A DNA stretch of 64,000 nt from Cenococcum geophilum 1.58 (Eukaryota; Ascomycota; Dothideomycetes; Gloniales; Gloniaceae): positions 1,426,001 to 1,490,000 of the forward strand of contig KV748185.1 in NCBI GenBank assembly GCA_001692895.1. Direction: 5' to 3'. The notes under the pieces are model-generated. The model ran no database searches. It was not told where the DNA came from and worked only from the letters and a program-made list of their open reading frames with translations. Position 1 is the first letter of the stretch. Each line of letters opens with the position of its first letter. A program made the translations under genes and the position numbers. Shown here piece by piece: positions 10,560-21,302 of this stretch.

Positions 10560-12530
10560 TTAACTTAGTATCAAGTTGACAAGGCCGTCTTGACGCGTCT
10601 CGTCCGCACTTACTCCTAATGCATGTGCGTCCCCTAGTAATCGGAATGTGCCGCTGCTTCCACCTTCCCTTAGAATCACAGGGTTCGAGCAGTCAGTCAG
10701 GATCGCGACCGTGTCACCGGTTTCCACAAAGTCAGGGGCTACGAGTAGGCGGGAGCCATTCATCTCGCATATCGTCCTACACATCAAAAGGTACTCTAAC
10801 AGGTCCCAAAACAGTTCGAAACTCTTGAAACCCTCATTCTCCGCCAGCAAATTTTCCACAAGCAACCATCGTGCTGGCACAAAAGCCAATGACTCGTTGT
10901 GAAATTTGGCGGCGACAGTGATCAGAAAAAGTTCGAGATGCGTCGTCCACAGCGGATCCAAATTTGGTAGACGTGCAAGTGCCTCGTCGAAGATTTGTCC
11001 CAGCTCATATTCTGGCCTGAAAACCCACCACCTCCTCTTTCGAGACACTGTCGGGCTCGACATACCCGACAAAGTTACCGGCATGCTGTCAAATTTTGAT
11101 GAGTCCATCGGACCCACGAGACAATCCTCTTCCAGTCCGGTACTTGAGATCGTTCCTAGGATCCGTCCTCAAACATGCAGAAGGGAACTCTCCTCCGGAA
11201 TGTCGGCGCCGCCGGCACTAAGCGGGATCGGGTCCCGGAGCCTCTGCCCATTCAAAATGAAAGACTCCTGCGCGCTCAGGCTGACCCCAATCGGGCGGCC
11301 ACGAAGAATGCTGCGGGAGCCAAATGCTATGCTGAGAATGTAGAATAACTTCAAATGAGTTTGTAGCAGCAACGAAAGCCCTGACTACATTGCGGTTGTG
11401 CTTCTCTATGGGGTAGTGATACTTTGATTTGAAGTGGCGACGAAAGTCGTCCCCGGTTATGCCCAAGGCCGAGTAAACTCGATCATGTGGCCACTTACAC
11501 AGCCGTGACTTGTTCACCCACAGGGACCACGAAACGCTGAATGCTGGTGACCTGACGTTGTGTTGTAGTTCGGGACTTCGTTCAAGGGCTACTTTGCGGC
11601 CATAGTCCAGATTCAGCGCATTGTTGATCGCTTGCGCAGGCCAATCAGACTCGCACCCGGGGTTTTCCTTCACAATGCTCTTTACAACGTCAGTATAAGC
11701 GACAAATGCCGGGTGAATTTTCCTCATAATATGTAAGGCGACTTGTAGCTGGCTGTAGCTGACGCTGTCCTCACCACACCGTACTATAATCTCTTGTGCA
11801 AAACTGAACGATCCAAGCACGGTACCACCACGGTCTCATTAATAGCATATAAAGGGCCGACAAGGAGGCAATGTCGTCTCGACTCAGAGGACCGGTCGGT
11901 AGAAGGCTGAGAGGCCAATTATTGAGCGCGACGGAGTCGGAGACATCGTGTTCTTTGCCCTTCTCGACTGCTGCGTGGAGGTCGCGAATGAAGTGCATGG
12001 CGACATCGTCGTCAGCTGAGGATGACCCCAAGTAGACGATGACCTGGCGTGCTTGGGCGAATGTCAAATGCATTATGGGGATCTGCTGGTATTTTTCGGC
12101 CTCGTCTGACTGGTTCAAACATATGGCGTCTATCCAGATGACTCGTGGGTTGTCGGGGTCGCGGAGATAGCGGAGAGTCGATGTAAGATTTAGCGGCACC
12201 GTGAAGCGACGCGAGTTCAGCGAGATGTCCACGCTGGCTTTCTCGTTTCCCCATGTGTACGACAATGCCTCGAAGACGGGCAGTTGCTGCGATGATTCGG
12301 TGGTAGCGGCCTCTCCATTGATTTTTGGGGGTATGTGCGTCAGGTCTCTGTTTGATGTGCCGGGCAGGAGGCGGGCATGTGAAAGGCTGATTTTGACCTC
12401 CGATGTATAGCTGCTCGGCAGAATTGTGGCCAGCCTGATCTCCAGATTGTCGCTAGAACGCAGCGGGTCATATGTGAAGAAAGGGTTCGTGGTGATATCT
12501 ATGTTGATCTTTGGCTGCAGGACGGGACGC
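10560..12530 (-). pseudogene. HET-domain (heterokaryon incompatibility) protein, broken
   Basis: Read on the minus strand: an N-terminal FFTYDPLRSS...LEIRLATILP segment (about 12500-12390); the HET core FEALSYTWGN (about 12280-12250), VIWIDAICLNQ and RPWWYRAWIVQ (to about 11815); then FAQEIIVRCGEDSVSY in another frame; and at the end the typical HET C-terminus (GDTVAILTDCSNPVILRE...FRLLGDAHALG, about 10690-10600). HET proteins trigger death after fusion of unlike hyphae. Frame breaks: a shift at the CCCCCAAAAA run (12322-12331); a shift right after WIVQ (about 11806-11815), where the usual Gln-Glu continuation is lost; and a stop plus frame change between about 11220 and 11120. Introns could explain one break but not all. 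Likely non-functional. Confidence 0.75.
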
Positions 12531-12539
12531 GAGCTTCGT

Positions 12540-13590
12540 TGGATCTCTTACTTGAGCGGCCAAACACGTACAGTCATGGTTTCCGGTGAGGGATTGAAAA
12601 CTTGCCATGCAGCCGCAGCCTAACTGGGCTGACTGGATGCTGCGGTGGGCGATCCGGATAGGTCCGCCAACACCAAGTATCCTATAGGGTTTGTATCGCT
12701 AGAACCACCGGTAGTATCCCTTCCCACGCTGACGTCCACAGCTTGGCGCCAAGCCTATGAACATTAGTATCGAAGCCAAGCTTTTAGTCGAACGAGAGCC
12801 TGTGATTGGCCAAACCCTTATCGATATGCGTGGACTTAAACCAGCGTGGGAAGGGATACAGTTAATTTCTTCGTGAAGGCACCATACTTTGTCCTGATTG
12901 ATCAAGGCAGGAGGGTCTACCAAAAACGGAGTGGACACTCCGCTAGTAACGGTAGCCGAGTTAAGGGGGCCATTTAGAGGCTGAGACGCGGAGCCGAAAT
13001 TGGCCGCCTCTTTACACAGGTAGGCTCAGCCTCTGTTCAGGCTTCTTCATCCTCAACTCAGGTTAAAGCAGCAGCAGCTTAGGTTGGTAACCATAACTGG
13101 GGCTGGGAGAAGAAAATCTTGTGTCCGACTATACGTCAAAAAGCGGCGGCCGACTAAGCAAGAGAGCAATATCCGAAAATGGGTGTCAGGGCCCCGCTAA
13201 ACTTAAAGAGGTAGCGCACCTGGACATAGATTACTTAAGTAAATAAATAGCGCCAAGCGGGTGAAGGTCTAAGGTATCAAATGTATTGGAATTTACCACC
13301 TTAATTAAATATCACACTGGGCTTATAATGTATAAAAAAAACTATATTATAATCTTAAAACAGGGTTATTATGTCTGTTTGCTTGCTTTAGGTCCTCTAT
13401 TTAATGTTGTCGTAGATATATTTGTGAGGTAAATTTTTGGCGTTGATGCCTTATACGAAATGACAAACTTCACCCGCCGCGGCACACCAATTAATAGTAC
13501 TTCGGCTTAGCTCACGGGATATTCCGGACTAGAAAAGACCTACTTTGTTAGTGATTCTGTGGTAGCCGGGAAGAATTTATCATCTTACTA
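12540..13590. other. Intergenic region upstream of the HET pseudogene
   Basis: No convincing gene. GC content falls from left to right as the sequence moves into AT-richer DNA around 13200-13500. The short ORFs at 12426-12623 (+) and 12699-12938 (-) show no motif. Confidence 0.4.
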
Positions 13591-13927
13591 CAGTTAAACC
13601 CCCTTAATACGATATGGGGTATATAACGATATCCTCTACATTACGATCTACACTCCTTGATCAAGCTTTTTTTAGTGTAATATTACGATAATCTGACTTT
13701 TAACGATATCGTTAAGGTAGCTTTACCAAAATCGTTGTAACCAGATAAGATTTTGTATGAGGAGAGCCCTATTTAGCCTATACAGTAAGTATCTTATACC
13801 CTTTTAGGGTGGTTGGCTCCCTTCTCCTGCTTATTAACGCATCACGTGACTATTTAGTATAACAATACCATTGATATTACGATATGCTCGGCTGCAAAAA
13901 CGGTATCGTATTAAAAAGGTTTTACTG
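13591..13927. mobile_element. Tc1/mariner (pogo-type) MITE, 337 bp
   Basis: The left end CAGTTAAACCCCCTTAATAC (13591 on) and the reverse complement of the right end CAGTAAAACCTTTTTAATAC (13927 back) form an inverted repeat continuing through GATA. CAGT..ACTG ends flanked by TA on both sides (13589-13590, 13928-13929) are typical of pogo/Fot1-like elements. No coding capacity. Many of the mismatches between ends are C/T, consistent with RIP-type change. Confidence 0.72.
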
Positions 13928-13929
13928 TA

Positions 13930-14241
13930 GTAACTTTTAAGCTGTTGAACAAAGCTATCACTCTAAATGCTTCAAAGAAAAATAAAACGCTCAATATATG
14001 ATATGAAAGGCTAAAATAAATGTGGCAAGACATTTCAGAAGTGTAGTGGAAAGAATTGATGCTGCAGAACATTTACTAGTAATTCAACCTCATCTTAGCG
14101 TACACGTACATACAGCCTAACCAGTATAGTAACCAGGACTTCTTGATCCGGAGCGCGCCTTCCAATGCCGTACCTCTAATATAAACATATGTTACAATCG
14201 TAGCACCATGCATTCACTGATTTTCCACTACTCTAACGTTT
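13930..14241. other. Intergenic, downstream of the mL57 gene
   Basis: AT-rich spacer between the MITE and the stop codon of the mitoribosomal gene. It should include that gene's 3' UTR. Nothing else recognised. Confidence 0.4.
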
Positions 14242-15286
14242 TCATATTAGTCCTAACGGATTCAGTATTCTATCTCTAACCGTCTTGTTGGCAACTTCCC
14301 CTCCCTTCTCCAGTGCAACCGCACCAATGATGGCGTATATACTTGACGTCAGAACAGACTCAATACCGGAGCCTTGCAGGTTATCAGCCTATGAAGAAAA
14401 TTAGCATTTAGTTTGTCAATAGTTCCAATTGAAACTGAGCCCATTAAATTTCTTCTACGAACTTTCTTCGGTTTCCACCGCACAACTTTATCCAGCCCAT
14501 ACCGCTCTGCAAGGTTTGCGAGCCGTGATATACTAAGGATGTCGTCTTTTGCTTCCGAAGTGAGGTTAGAGAGACCAGTTAGGGCAGGGTGTGCGAAAGG
14601 AGTACGACCATAAGAGTCTGTTGGAAGTTCTGAGGGATTGCCTAACGTGGGAAGAGTGGGTTGAGGAGAGTTTATTAGAGCAAGGGAGGTTTGGAGCGAG
14701 ACGATGCGGCGACCTGCATGGGAGCATTAGCATTGCTGATTTCTAAGGTGAATTTGAGTGAAAAATTGACGCCCAAAACCGTTACGATTGTAGGTATAAA
14801 TGGTTCTAGCCCAGGCGTATACTTGAATTCTGATCCTATGGTTCCCTGCGTTCGGAGTTGGATACTGAACTTGTACACACCTAGCAGTGCCAATCGGTCA
14901 TTGAAACCCCTCCGTCCATGATCAAAGCTTTTATGTGTTACCGCCAGCCACTTTACTTCATCGCTAAGCACCCCATCACCGTCCTTCCCCAGCATCCTCA
15001 TATAGACATCATCCAGTCTCTTCGGGTCGTTATTCACTACGAAATTGTTATTTGCGGGCCTGGGTCGTGAGCGGTACGGTGCGACCATGCGCTTAGGTGT
15101 CATTTGCCATCGGGGTCGCTGCTCAGCTTCGGTTTCGTAGTTCTCTTGGGAGCGGAGTGGTGATGTTGAAAACGATTCACAGATAGAGGATATGGGTATG
15201 GGGGTTGGTTTGCGGAGAGGGTGGAGGTGACAGGGGAGCGGAGAGCGTGTGGCTAGGAGAAGGCGCAATGGGTGCTTTGATGCCAT
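14242..15286 (-). CDS. Mitochondrial large-subunit ribosomal protein mL57 (RNase III fold), three exons
   Basis: Exons on the minus strand: 15286-14881, 14713-14463, 14388-14242. The introns are 167 and 74 nt, both GT..AG (GTGTGTAC..CATGCAG and GTTCGTAG..TTCATAG). The joined frame is 804 nt, 267 residues. The N-terminus (SKHPLRLLLATRS...) is basic with no acidic residue, like a mitochondrial presequence. The RNase-III-like region runs from LDDVYMRMLG, VKWLAVTHKSFDHGRRGFNDRLALLG across junction 1 into RRIVSLQTSLAL, then LDKVVRWKPKK across junction 2 into ADNLQGSGIESVL, YAIIGAVALEKGG, and ends at RILNPLGLI. This matches the fungal mL57 (yeast MRPL15) group, a catalytically inactive RNase III relative of the mitoribosome. 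An in-frame ATG 24 codons upstream (15358) is possible but less likely. Confidence 0.85.
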
Positions 15287-15478
15287 CGAATTGAGTATTA
15301 TGCGCTGAGAGGTGTAGTAGAGTTGGGCGTCTTTAAGTTTCGCTCTGCTGCCCTCCAAGTCGTCAGATGGAAAAATATGACGCTATTCCATTTATGGCCA
15401 AATAGCTCTAGCTCATCGCGCCTCGCGTCGGACTCGAGCTCCTCAACACCATAGATCTATCCGCATTTTTATTCCGCC
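15287..15478. promoter_or_regulatory. Shared divergent promoter of mL57 and rtt109
   Basis: Only 192 bp separate the chosen start codons of two divergent genes, so both promoters must lie here and may overlap into the 5' leaders. No TATA box was recognised. The region is of mixed composition with CT-rich tracts near the rtt109 start. Confidence 0.5.
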
Positions 15479-17273
15479 ATGGCTTCTACATCCAGTTCAA
15501 AGCCACTCAAAGAACTCCTAGCGGAGGTACTTCCAAAAGATACCCCCTTTACATTCTACCACTTTTCAACTCCTCCGACCAAATCCCCTGCCTTATATTC
15601 CGCACCTCCGCATACAAAGCCCGAGCGAACCTACTGCGAATCGCACTTTCTCGCCGTCTCCATAACCCCCAACCCTTCCAACTTCGCTGAGACTGCTGAG
15701 GAGTTTTTGGTTCTCGCAATTGAGGTTCTAATCTACTCAACCAAGCACCTAACCACCATCTTCGTTTCTAAGGCCGACTCGACAGGCTGTATCTCTACCT
15801 TCAATCTACCAAGATCCCAGAGTGGGTCGCCGCTAAAGACAATATCGGGAACTTTTGTTTCGTGGCTTGTGAGAGAGAGACAGAGGCCTGGAAAACGGCT
15901 TGTGGTTTCGCTATTCGCAAGAGCGCAGGACCAATATCTCTTTCCCGGAAGCGTGGAGAATACGAACAAACATGTCTTGGATGATCGCGGGCTGATAAAG
16001 TGGTGGTGCCGAGTTTTGGACCCAGTTGTGCGGGACTATGTGCCAGAGAAGGAGTCCAAAAGTCTTTCGGAGCGCCTTGCCGACAGTGCTAGCAAGAGCT
16101 TAGAGAACGGGCATATGGAGGTAGATGCGGGAGTGGACATAGAGAAGGGCGAGGACACAACAACAGCAAAAGGCTACCTCATCATTCCTGGGTTCGACAC
16201 ACACGACATGCTACGCTACATTCCCTCTTCGCGGTCTCCGACCTCAAAACCTCGCTGGGTAGCCACTCACCCCCTCCTTCGTCTTGCCCCACACCCAACA
16301 GCCCCCCCACGCTGCTTGATCCCGCACTTCCCAGACGATCCTAAGTCGCGCTTTCTAGACGAACTCGACGAGGAGCTACCAGATCACACAGGCGGCGCGC
16401 AAGGCGGAACACCGAGCCGGAGCAACGGCCACTGGAAGAGCGTGAAGACACTCGACCAGTTCTGGGACATGATGGCGTATCGGCAAGAATGCTGCAGCGG
16501 GCGATGTGTCGGCTTCATATGGGTAGTTGTAACCCCACCTCACGCCTCAATCAAAAAAGAAGCAGAGGACGAGTCCCAGTCCCAATCCCAATCCCAATCC
16601 CAATCGCAACCCCACCTCCCCCCGCCCCCTCCAACAGCCAACCCACCCTCGCCTCAACAACCACACCATCTCCCAACCGCCCCCGCCCACCCCCCGCCGC
16701 CGCATCTCCACCCGCTCCGGCCCCATCCCGCTCCGGCTCCCCCGCATCAAGTCCTCCACCTCCACCCTCTCCGCCTCTCAAACCCCCTCTTCCAGCTCCC
16801 TCGCCTCTCTCGAGCCGCACCTGCCGCCAGCCACAACATCCTACTTCCACTGGCCCCCCACCTCTCGCGGCACCCTCCTCTTCACCACCAAGCACTACGC
16901 GCGCGCGCTGGACGTCCTGCTGCAGCAGAACTTCACGACACGCGCGGCAGCGGCGCGCAGCTCGGCGCGGTGGCGCGATGAGGTGGGCGTGCTGGCCGGG
17001 ATGGATGGGTGGGGGTGGAGCGTTGTCGGGCGGAAAGAGTGGGGTGGGAGGGGCGAGGCCGGGGCCGGAACGGGGAGCGGAGGCGTTAATGTGCTTGGGG
17101 TGCGGAAGAAGCGGAAGGTGGAGGGTGAGGCGGGTGGGGCGGTACCAGCAGAGCGGGCGGGGCGGGGAGGAGAGGTGCAGCCGAATGTGCTTGGTGCGGG
17201 GTTGGTGCGGAAGAAGGCGAAGGTTGAGGAGGGGGGCGCTGGAGCTGCGCAGGGGGGTGGCGAATGGGATTAA
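15479..17273 (+). CDS. rtt109: Histone acetyltransferase Rtt109 (H3K56), with one frame change to resolve
   Basis: Rtt109 is the fungal KAT11-family enzyme that, with Asf1/Vps75, acetylates H3 Lys56 (and Lys9) on new histones in the nucleus. The N-terminus (residues 1-60: LPKDTPFTFYHFSTPPTKSP, then RTYCESHFLAVSI) and the central block (about 322-350: KTLDQFWDMMAYRQECCSG, RCVGFIWVV) are family hallmarks. The C-terminal family block lies in another frame: GPIPLRLPRIKSS (about 16720-16750), YFHWPP, RALDVLLQQNF, DEVGVLAGM, WGWSVVG, then two basic repeats VLG.RKK.K, stop at 17271-17273. The switch occurs between about 16529 and 16683, beside a TCCCAA hexamer array. A 109-nt intron 16529-16637 (GTAACC..AACAG) would restore frame. 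A repeat-length frameshift or sequencing error is the alternative. Confidence 0.88.
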
Positions 17274-17708
17274 TGTGCTTGGGGGTGGGTTGGTGAGGGG
17301 GAAGCCGAAGGGTTGAGTTGGGTGGTGCTGTTGGGAGGAAAAGAAGTGCGTTGGGCTTTTGGTTAGGGGCCTGGATTTTCTACGGCATTTCTGCGTACGC
17401 ACTGGCTTGGTTAGTTTTGCATTCACTGCATGGACGGTATTGGATTGGTTCTGATATTGCTGGATACCACGGGATTAAGGAAGCTCGAAGCGGATGGCTG
17501 GCTCGGGAAGGGAAAGTGAAAGAAGAGAAGGAAAAGGCATAATCGCCTGGCACATATAACCGCCATACTCCTATAATATCAAAACTAAATTACTATTAAA
17601 CTAACTAATCAAATCTACCTAACAAATTTCTCTATTAAAAACCTAGAAGTACAGTTCTCGTACACTCCTCATCGTTTCCCTATCACGCCACCCAACCTTT
17701 GCTAGTCT
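17274..17708. other. Convergent intergenic spacer
   Basis: Lies between the 3' end of rtt109 and the 3' end of the minus-strand membrane-protein gene. GC falls sharply after about 17540. It should hold both terminators. The ORF at 17318-17542 (+) has a hydrophobic stretch but no recognisable family. Confidence 0.4.
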
Positions 17709-20700
17709 TTACCCTCTCAAAAACCCGTCCGCATCATACAGACTCCTTGGCGTGCCTTGCGTGCTGGGTGGCTGAACGTTAATACTGAACGCGAGCGCGT
17801 TGCGGCGTGGGTCGCGACCAACGCTCTCTGTACCCCCCGATCCTCTTGCGGTTTTACCAACCTCAAACGCATTCGAAATGGGCGTCCTGAGGGTGTCTTT
17901 AGCGATTGTCGGGGTGACGGTCAGCGAAGCAGGGGGCGGAGACGGCGTCGAGGCCCAGAACTTCTCGCCGCCTTCCCAGACAGAAGAACTGCAACCTTCC
18001 GCATCTAAAGGGGATGGGAGCCGAGATAGTGCGCTAGCGTCTTCGCCCTTGCACCCATCCGCTCCCGCGTTAACGGCGCCTTGCAGTCCCTGGCCCCTTT
18101 CAGACGCCAGACCGCCGGCCAACGCCTTTTCGACCGCTCCCTCCCAGTCGCCTAGATGAGCAAACGTGCCCCCATCGTCCTCGGCAGCATTTTCTGTGAC
18201 GCTCGTCCAGCTTTCGTCGCCGGGGAGAGCGAGACTAGCTTCGCGTCCGAGGTGCAAGTAGCGTCGGTCGCCCTTGTTGTCCCCTTTGATGTCGGAATTC
18301 ATGCGGCGGAGCGCTACGATTGTTCTGTGCAGATCTCTCGGAGGAGATGCGCGAGGGCCCATAGGAGTAGGGGATAGAGTGGGGATGTCGGAAAGGGCGG
18401 AGAGGGTCTTCACAGGTGCAGACGAAGATGTGGGCGTTTGGACTGGAGAAGGGGCACCGGGGGACCGGGTGCGGAGAGGTGGAGCTTGATTTGGTGGAGA
18501 AGATTGGGTGATTTGGGCCTCAGCGTTTGACTGGACTGATGGATGCGATTTGAGTGGTTGATATGCAGATTTGGAACCTGTGTGAGATCTTGCGCGTGAA
18601 TTCGGTAATGATGCGGGGAGCAGATGCGAGGAGGAAGATTTTGGTGCGGTAGACCAAGTGTATGGTTGGGATGGGAACGCAGCTTCAATTAGTGGCTCGA
18701 AGAGCGTAGATGCAATTGCTGGAGTAAGTGATGCGGAGAGGCCAGTCTCGCTACTGCTGAAGCCGGCGGATTTTATCGAATTTGAAATTAGGCTGTTGCC
18801 AATGCTAAAGGCGTTTGTCCTGAGGATTGCAGGGTTGATCGTATCACTTAGAGGCTCTCTACTTGAAGCAATTGCGGCAGTGTCTAGAGCTAGGCTAGAT
18901 AGCCGAACAGGAGAGACAGGCAGGAATGAGCGTGGACGTAGGTTCTTAGGGGAACAAGGCGGAGAATGGGGTGGTAATCGGGCATCTGTCCTATTTTGGG
19001 CAGGAAAAGCGTAAGAGTTTGTTGGGGTCGCAGCAAATGGGGAAGAAAACAGAGATGGCGGGGTTGTTGTCAGGGTAGGATGGACTAACTGAGGACCTGT
19101 CGGGTCGTACTCATCATCTACAGCTGTCGCTTCCGACCGCTGGGAAGAAGATGTTGTAGAGTCGGCATCTATCGGACGAAAAGGAGGGGATAGTGTTATT
19201 GTGGATTTTGTCCTCTTGACCTCTACATATTCATCGGAAGGGCGCGAGAAAGCAAAGGTTGAGGGTGGTGATTTGATACTCCGTATTGAGCCAATATCAT
19301 TGCATGGGTTGGGGAAACTCGGGATGCTGAGTACGGAACTGTTGCTCAATCGCTTTGGATTACAGGGCAAGGAAGCCCTATTTGAGTTATCACAAGGGCC
19401 AAGAGTCGGTGAGCCATCCGCATTATGTTCGGTATGTTCGACTGGTAATATGGAAGAATTCACAGTTACCGAGACTCTCAGAGTAGTTGGGTTTAGTTTC
19501 ACGTCTGGGGCAAAGACTGAAGAAGTTGGTGGTTTTGGCAATGACCTCTTGTTCGAAAACCCAAGGCCTACACTGGTTGATGAGCGTTTTTGAGCGGAAG
19601 TATCTGGCGACTCTTCTTGGATGTCATTCATAACCGACGGACTCGGGGACCCACTTGGAGGACCCAAGATTGTCGGAGCGAGAGAGATACGAACACAGTT
19701 TTGCCTCTTATGTCCTTTTCGCGCACTGGGACTACCTTTCAAGGCAGATGGTTTACCTGATTGCAAAGGAGTAGGATCCCACTGAAATGGATTGCCATTA
19801 CTGCTTCGTGCTGATGAGGCCTGAGTAGAAGTTTGTGAAAGCTGCCGAGTTGGAAAAGTTTGATTCCTAGAAACATCCCGAAGGACTGGAGTCTTTTGGC
19901 GTTCCTGTGGAGATCCATTTAAGCTGACCTTGGTCCCAGATTGGCGCCTTGGGGTTGTCATAGTTTGAACTATTAGATTACTACCAGCAGGTGAAGATGT
20001 TGAAACCCGGCTCAATCGGACTGTTTCGGCCGCCCTCGTTTTGCCAATGGAGCGTAGACTAGGGTTATACAAACTTGAATTACGACTTTCACGTCGAGAG
20101 TGCCGTTTTGTGGAAGGTGTTCCCATACTACAACGAGCAGTGTTGCTTTTGGGGGAGCTTTCAGAGGGATTATCACCCTGTCGGTAAAGTGCCACCTGAT
20201 CTCGGATTGGCCTAGATTCAATGAGCGGATTTCCCCAGTCCCATCTAGTTGCTTTCTTGAGCTGGAGACCGTTGGGCCTTAATATCATAGGACTCGATGG
20301 AGACACAAGGATAGAACTTCCCACCGATTCAAAACTGGATACCGAATGGCGTGACGGGCTTCGGGCGAGCAGACCCCTTCGCGTAACTTCGCTTTTGAGT
20401 CGTGCCACACAGAGAGGTAAAGGAGGCACCGCAGCATCAGGTGCGTAACCGGAAGACTGGCTGCAGAGACTAACTGATCTTGAGTGCATCTTTGGGCGTG
20501 AAATACGAGAGGATTGTTCGAAAAATGCATTCACGGGAATCGCTGCAACCGACCTTGATCGGTTTGGCCTGTAGTGTTTCTCTTTCCCGTTAATTCCTCG
20601 TTTACACACAAGACTGCCAAATGGAGACTCTGGTTGTGAGTTACTTGTAGTCTCTTGGTTGGATTCAAACCAACCATTTCGGAGGACTGGATGATGTTTC

Positions 20701-21302
20701 AGAAGTGATTGATCGGACGAACGTTTATTCCTCACTTGTGATGGGTTTTTGGTTACGGGTCCGGCCGAAACCGGTTTTAGAGAAGGGGGTGTGTTGACAA
20801 CGCCTCGAGATGTCTTATCGATCGGTGTTAGCTGAGGCGATCGGAGTTCCTTGAGGTTTAACGCTCTTCCAGAAGTTCGCCTTCCGGAAAATGGCCATGG
20901 AAGCTGGCCCATTCTCCTACAACTTTCTCTAGCTTGAGGTTCGGTGTTGTGTGGTTGCACCGAGTGCATTGGTGGTGGGAGCACATTCTCATTGGAAGGG
21001 AGTGACCTCCATCCGGACTTCGAATTATAAGGGAGGAGGGTAGTGCGCCTCAAAACAGCACGCGGCTTGGCGACTGCAGGCTGATTCACCCCATTCGAAT
21101 CCGGAATAGTAATGGTAATACCTCTTTCTTCGAGATCGACTAGGAGACGTCGATGTGTTCGGATTGCTCGGACGAGTAGCATGCAAAGTCCAATAAGAAG
21201 GCCAAGTATCAATGAGCCAACAGTTGTCAAAATCACTATCAGCTCAGTCTTGTTGAGTTCTGCGTGGCCTTGCGATGCGTCACGTATTTCTTGTGGAGCC
21301 AT
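17709..21302 (-). CDS. Large Ser/Pro-rich single-pass membrane protein, function unknown
   Basis: One uninterrupted 1197-codon frame. Residues about 21-47 are a strong transmembrane helix (VILTTVGSLILGLLIGLCM), followed at once by basic residues (RAIRTHRR), so the long C-terminal part is probably cytosolic. No clear signal peptide precedes it; the first 20 residues are polar. The remaining ~1150 residues are Ser/Pro/Thr/Arg-rich, low-complexity and look disordered, with many SP/TP and RxxS motifs that could be kinase sites, and no recognised domain. The first ATG is used; it lies just before the TM segment as in other short-ectodomain fungal proteins. I do not recognise the family. An intact frame of this length argues that the gene is under selection. 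Confidence 0.85.
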   Translation of the reverse strand: MAPQEIRDASQGHAELNKTELIVILTTVGSLILGLLIGLCMLLVRAIRTHRRLLVDLEERGITITIPDSNGVNQPAVAKPRAVLRRTTLLPYNSKSGWRSLPSNENVLPPPMHSVQPHNTEPQARESCRRMGQLPWPFSGRRTSGRALNLKELRSPQLTPIDKTSRGVVNTPPSLKPVSAGPVTKNPSQVRNKRSSDQSLLKHHPVLRNGWFESNQETTSNSQPESPFGSLVCKRGINGKEKHYRPNRSRSVAAIPVNAFFEQSSRISRPKMHSRSVSLCSQSSGYAPDAAVPPLPLCVARLKSEVTRRGLLARSPSRHSVSSFESVGSSILVSPSSPMILRPNGLQLKKATRWDWGNPLIESRPIRDQVALYRQGDNPSESSPKSNTARCSMGTPSTKRHSRRESRNSSLYNPSLRSIGKTRAAETVRLSRVSTSSPAGSNLIVQTMTTPRRQSGTKVSLNGSPQERQKTPVLRDVSRNQTFPTRQLSQTSTQASSARSSNGNPFQWDPTPLQSGKPSALKGSPSARKGHKRQNCVRISLAPTILGPPSGSPSPSVMNDIQEESPDTSAQKRSSTSVGLGFSNKRSLPKPPTSSVFAPDVKLNPTTLRVSVTVNSSILPVEHTEHNADGSPTLGPCDNSNRASLPCNPKRLSNSSVLSIPSFPNPCNDIGSIRSIKSPPSTFAFSRPSDEYVEVKRTKSTITLSPPFRPIDADSTTSSSQRSEATAVDDEYDPTGPQLVHPTLTTTPPSLFSSPFAATPTNSYAFPAQNRTDARLPPHSPPCSPKNLRPRSFLPVSPVRLSSLALDTAAIASSREPLSDTINPAILRTNAFSIGNSLISNSIKSAGFSSSETGLSASLTPAIASTLFEPLIEAAFPSQPYTWSTAPKSSSSHLLPASLPNSRARSHTGSKSAYQPLKSHPSVQSNAEAQITQSSPPNQAPPLRTRSPGAPSPVQTPTSSSAPVKTLSALSDIPTLSPTPMGPRASPPRDLHRTIVALRRMNSDIKGDNKGDRRYLHLGREASLALPGDESWTSVTENAAEDDGGTFAHLGDWEGAVEKALAGGLASERGQGLQGAVNAGADGCKGEDASALSRLPSPLDAEGCSSSVWEGGEKFWASTPSPPPASLTVTPTIAKDTLRTPISNAFEVGKTARGSGGTESVGRDPRRNALAFSINVQPPSTQGTPRSLYDADGFLRG

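Noticed and set aside
16489..17426. Other long ORFs over the rtt109 C-terminal half (275 and 291 codons)
   Set aside because: They are shadow frames in a GC-rich low-complexity region; the Rtt109 family blocks are in a different frame.
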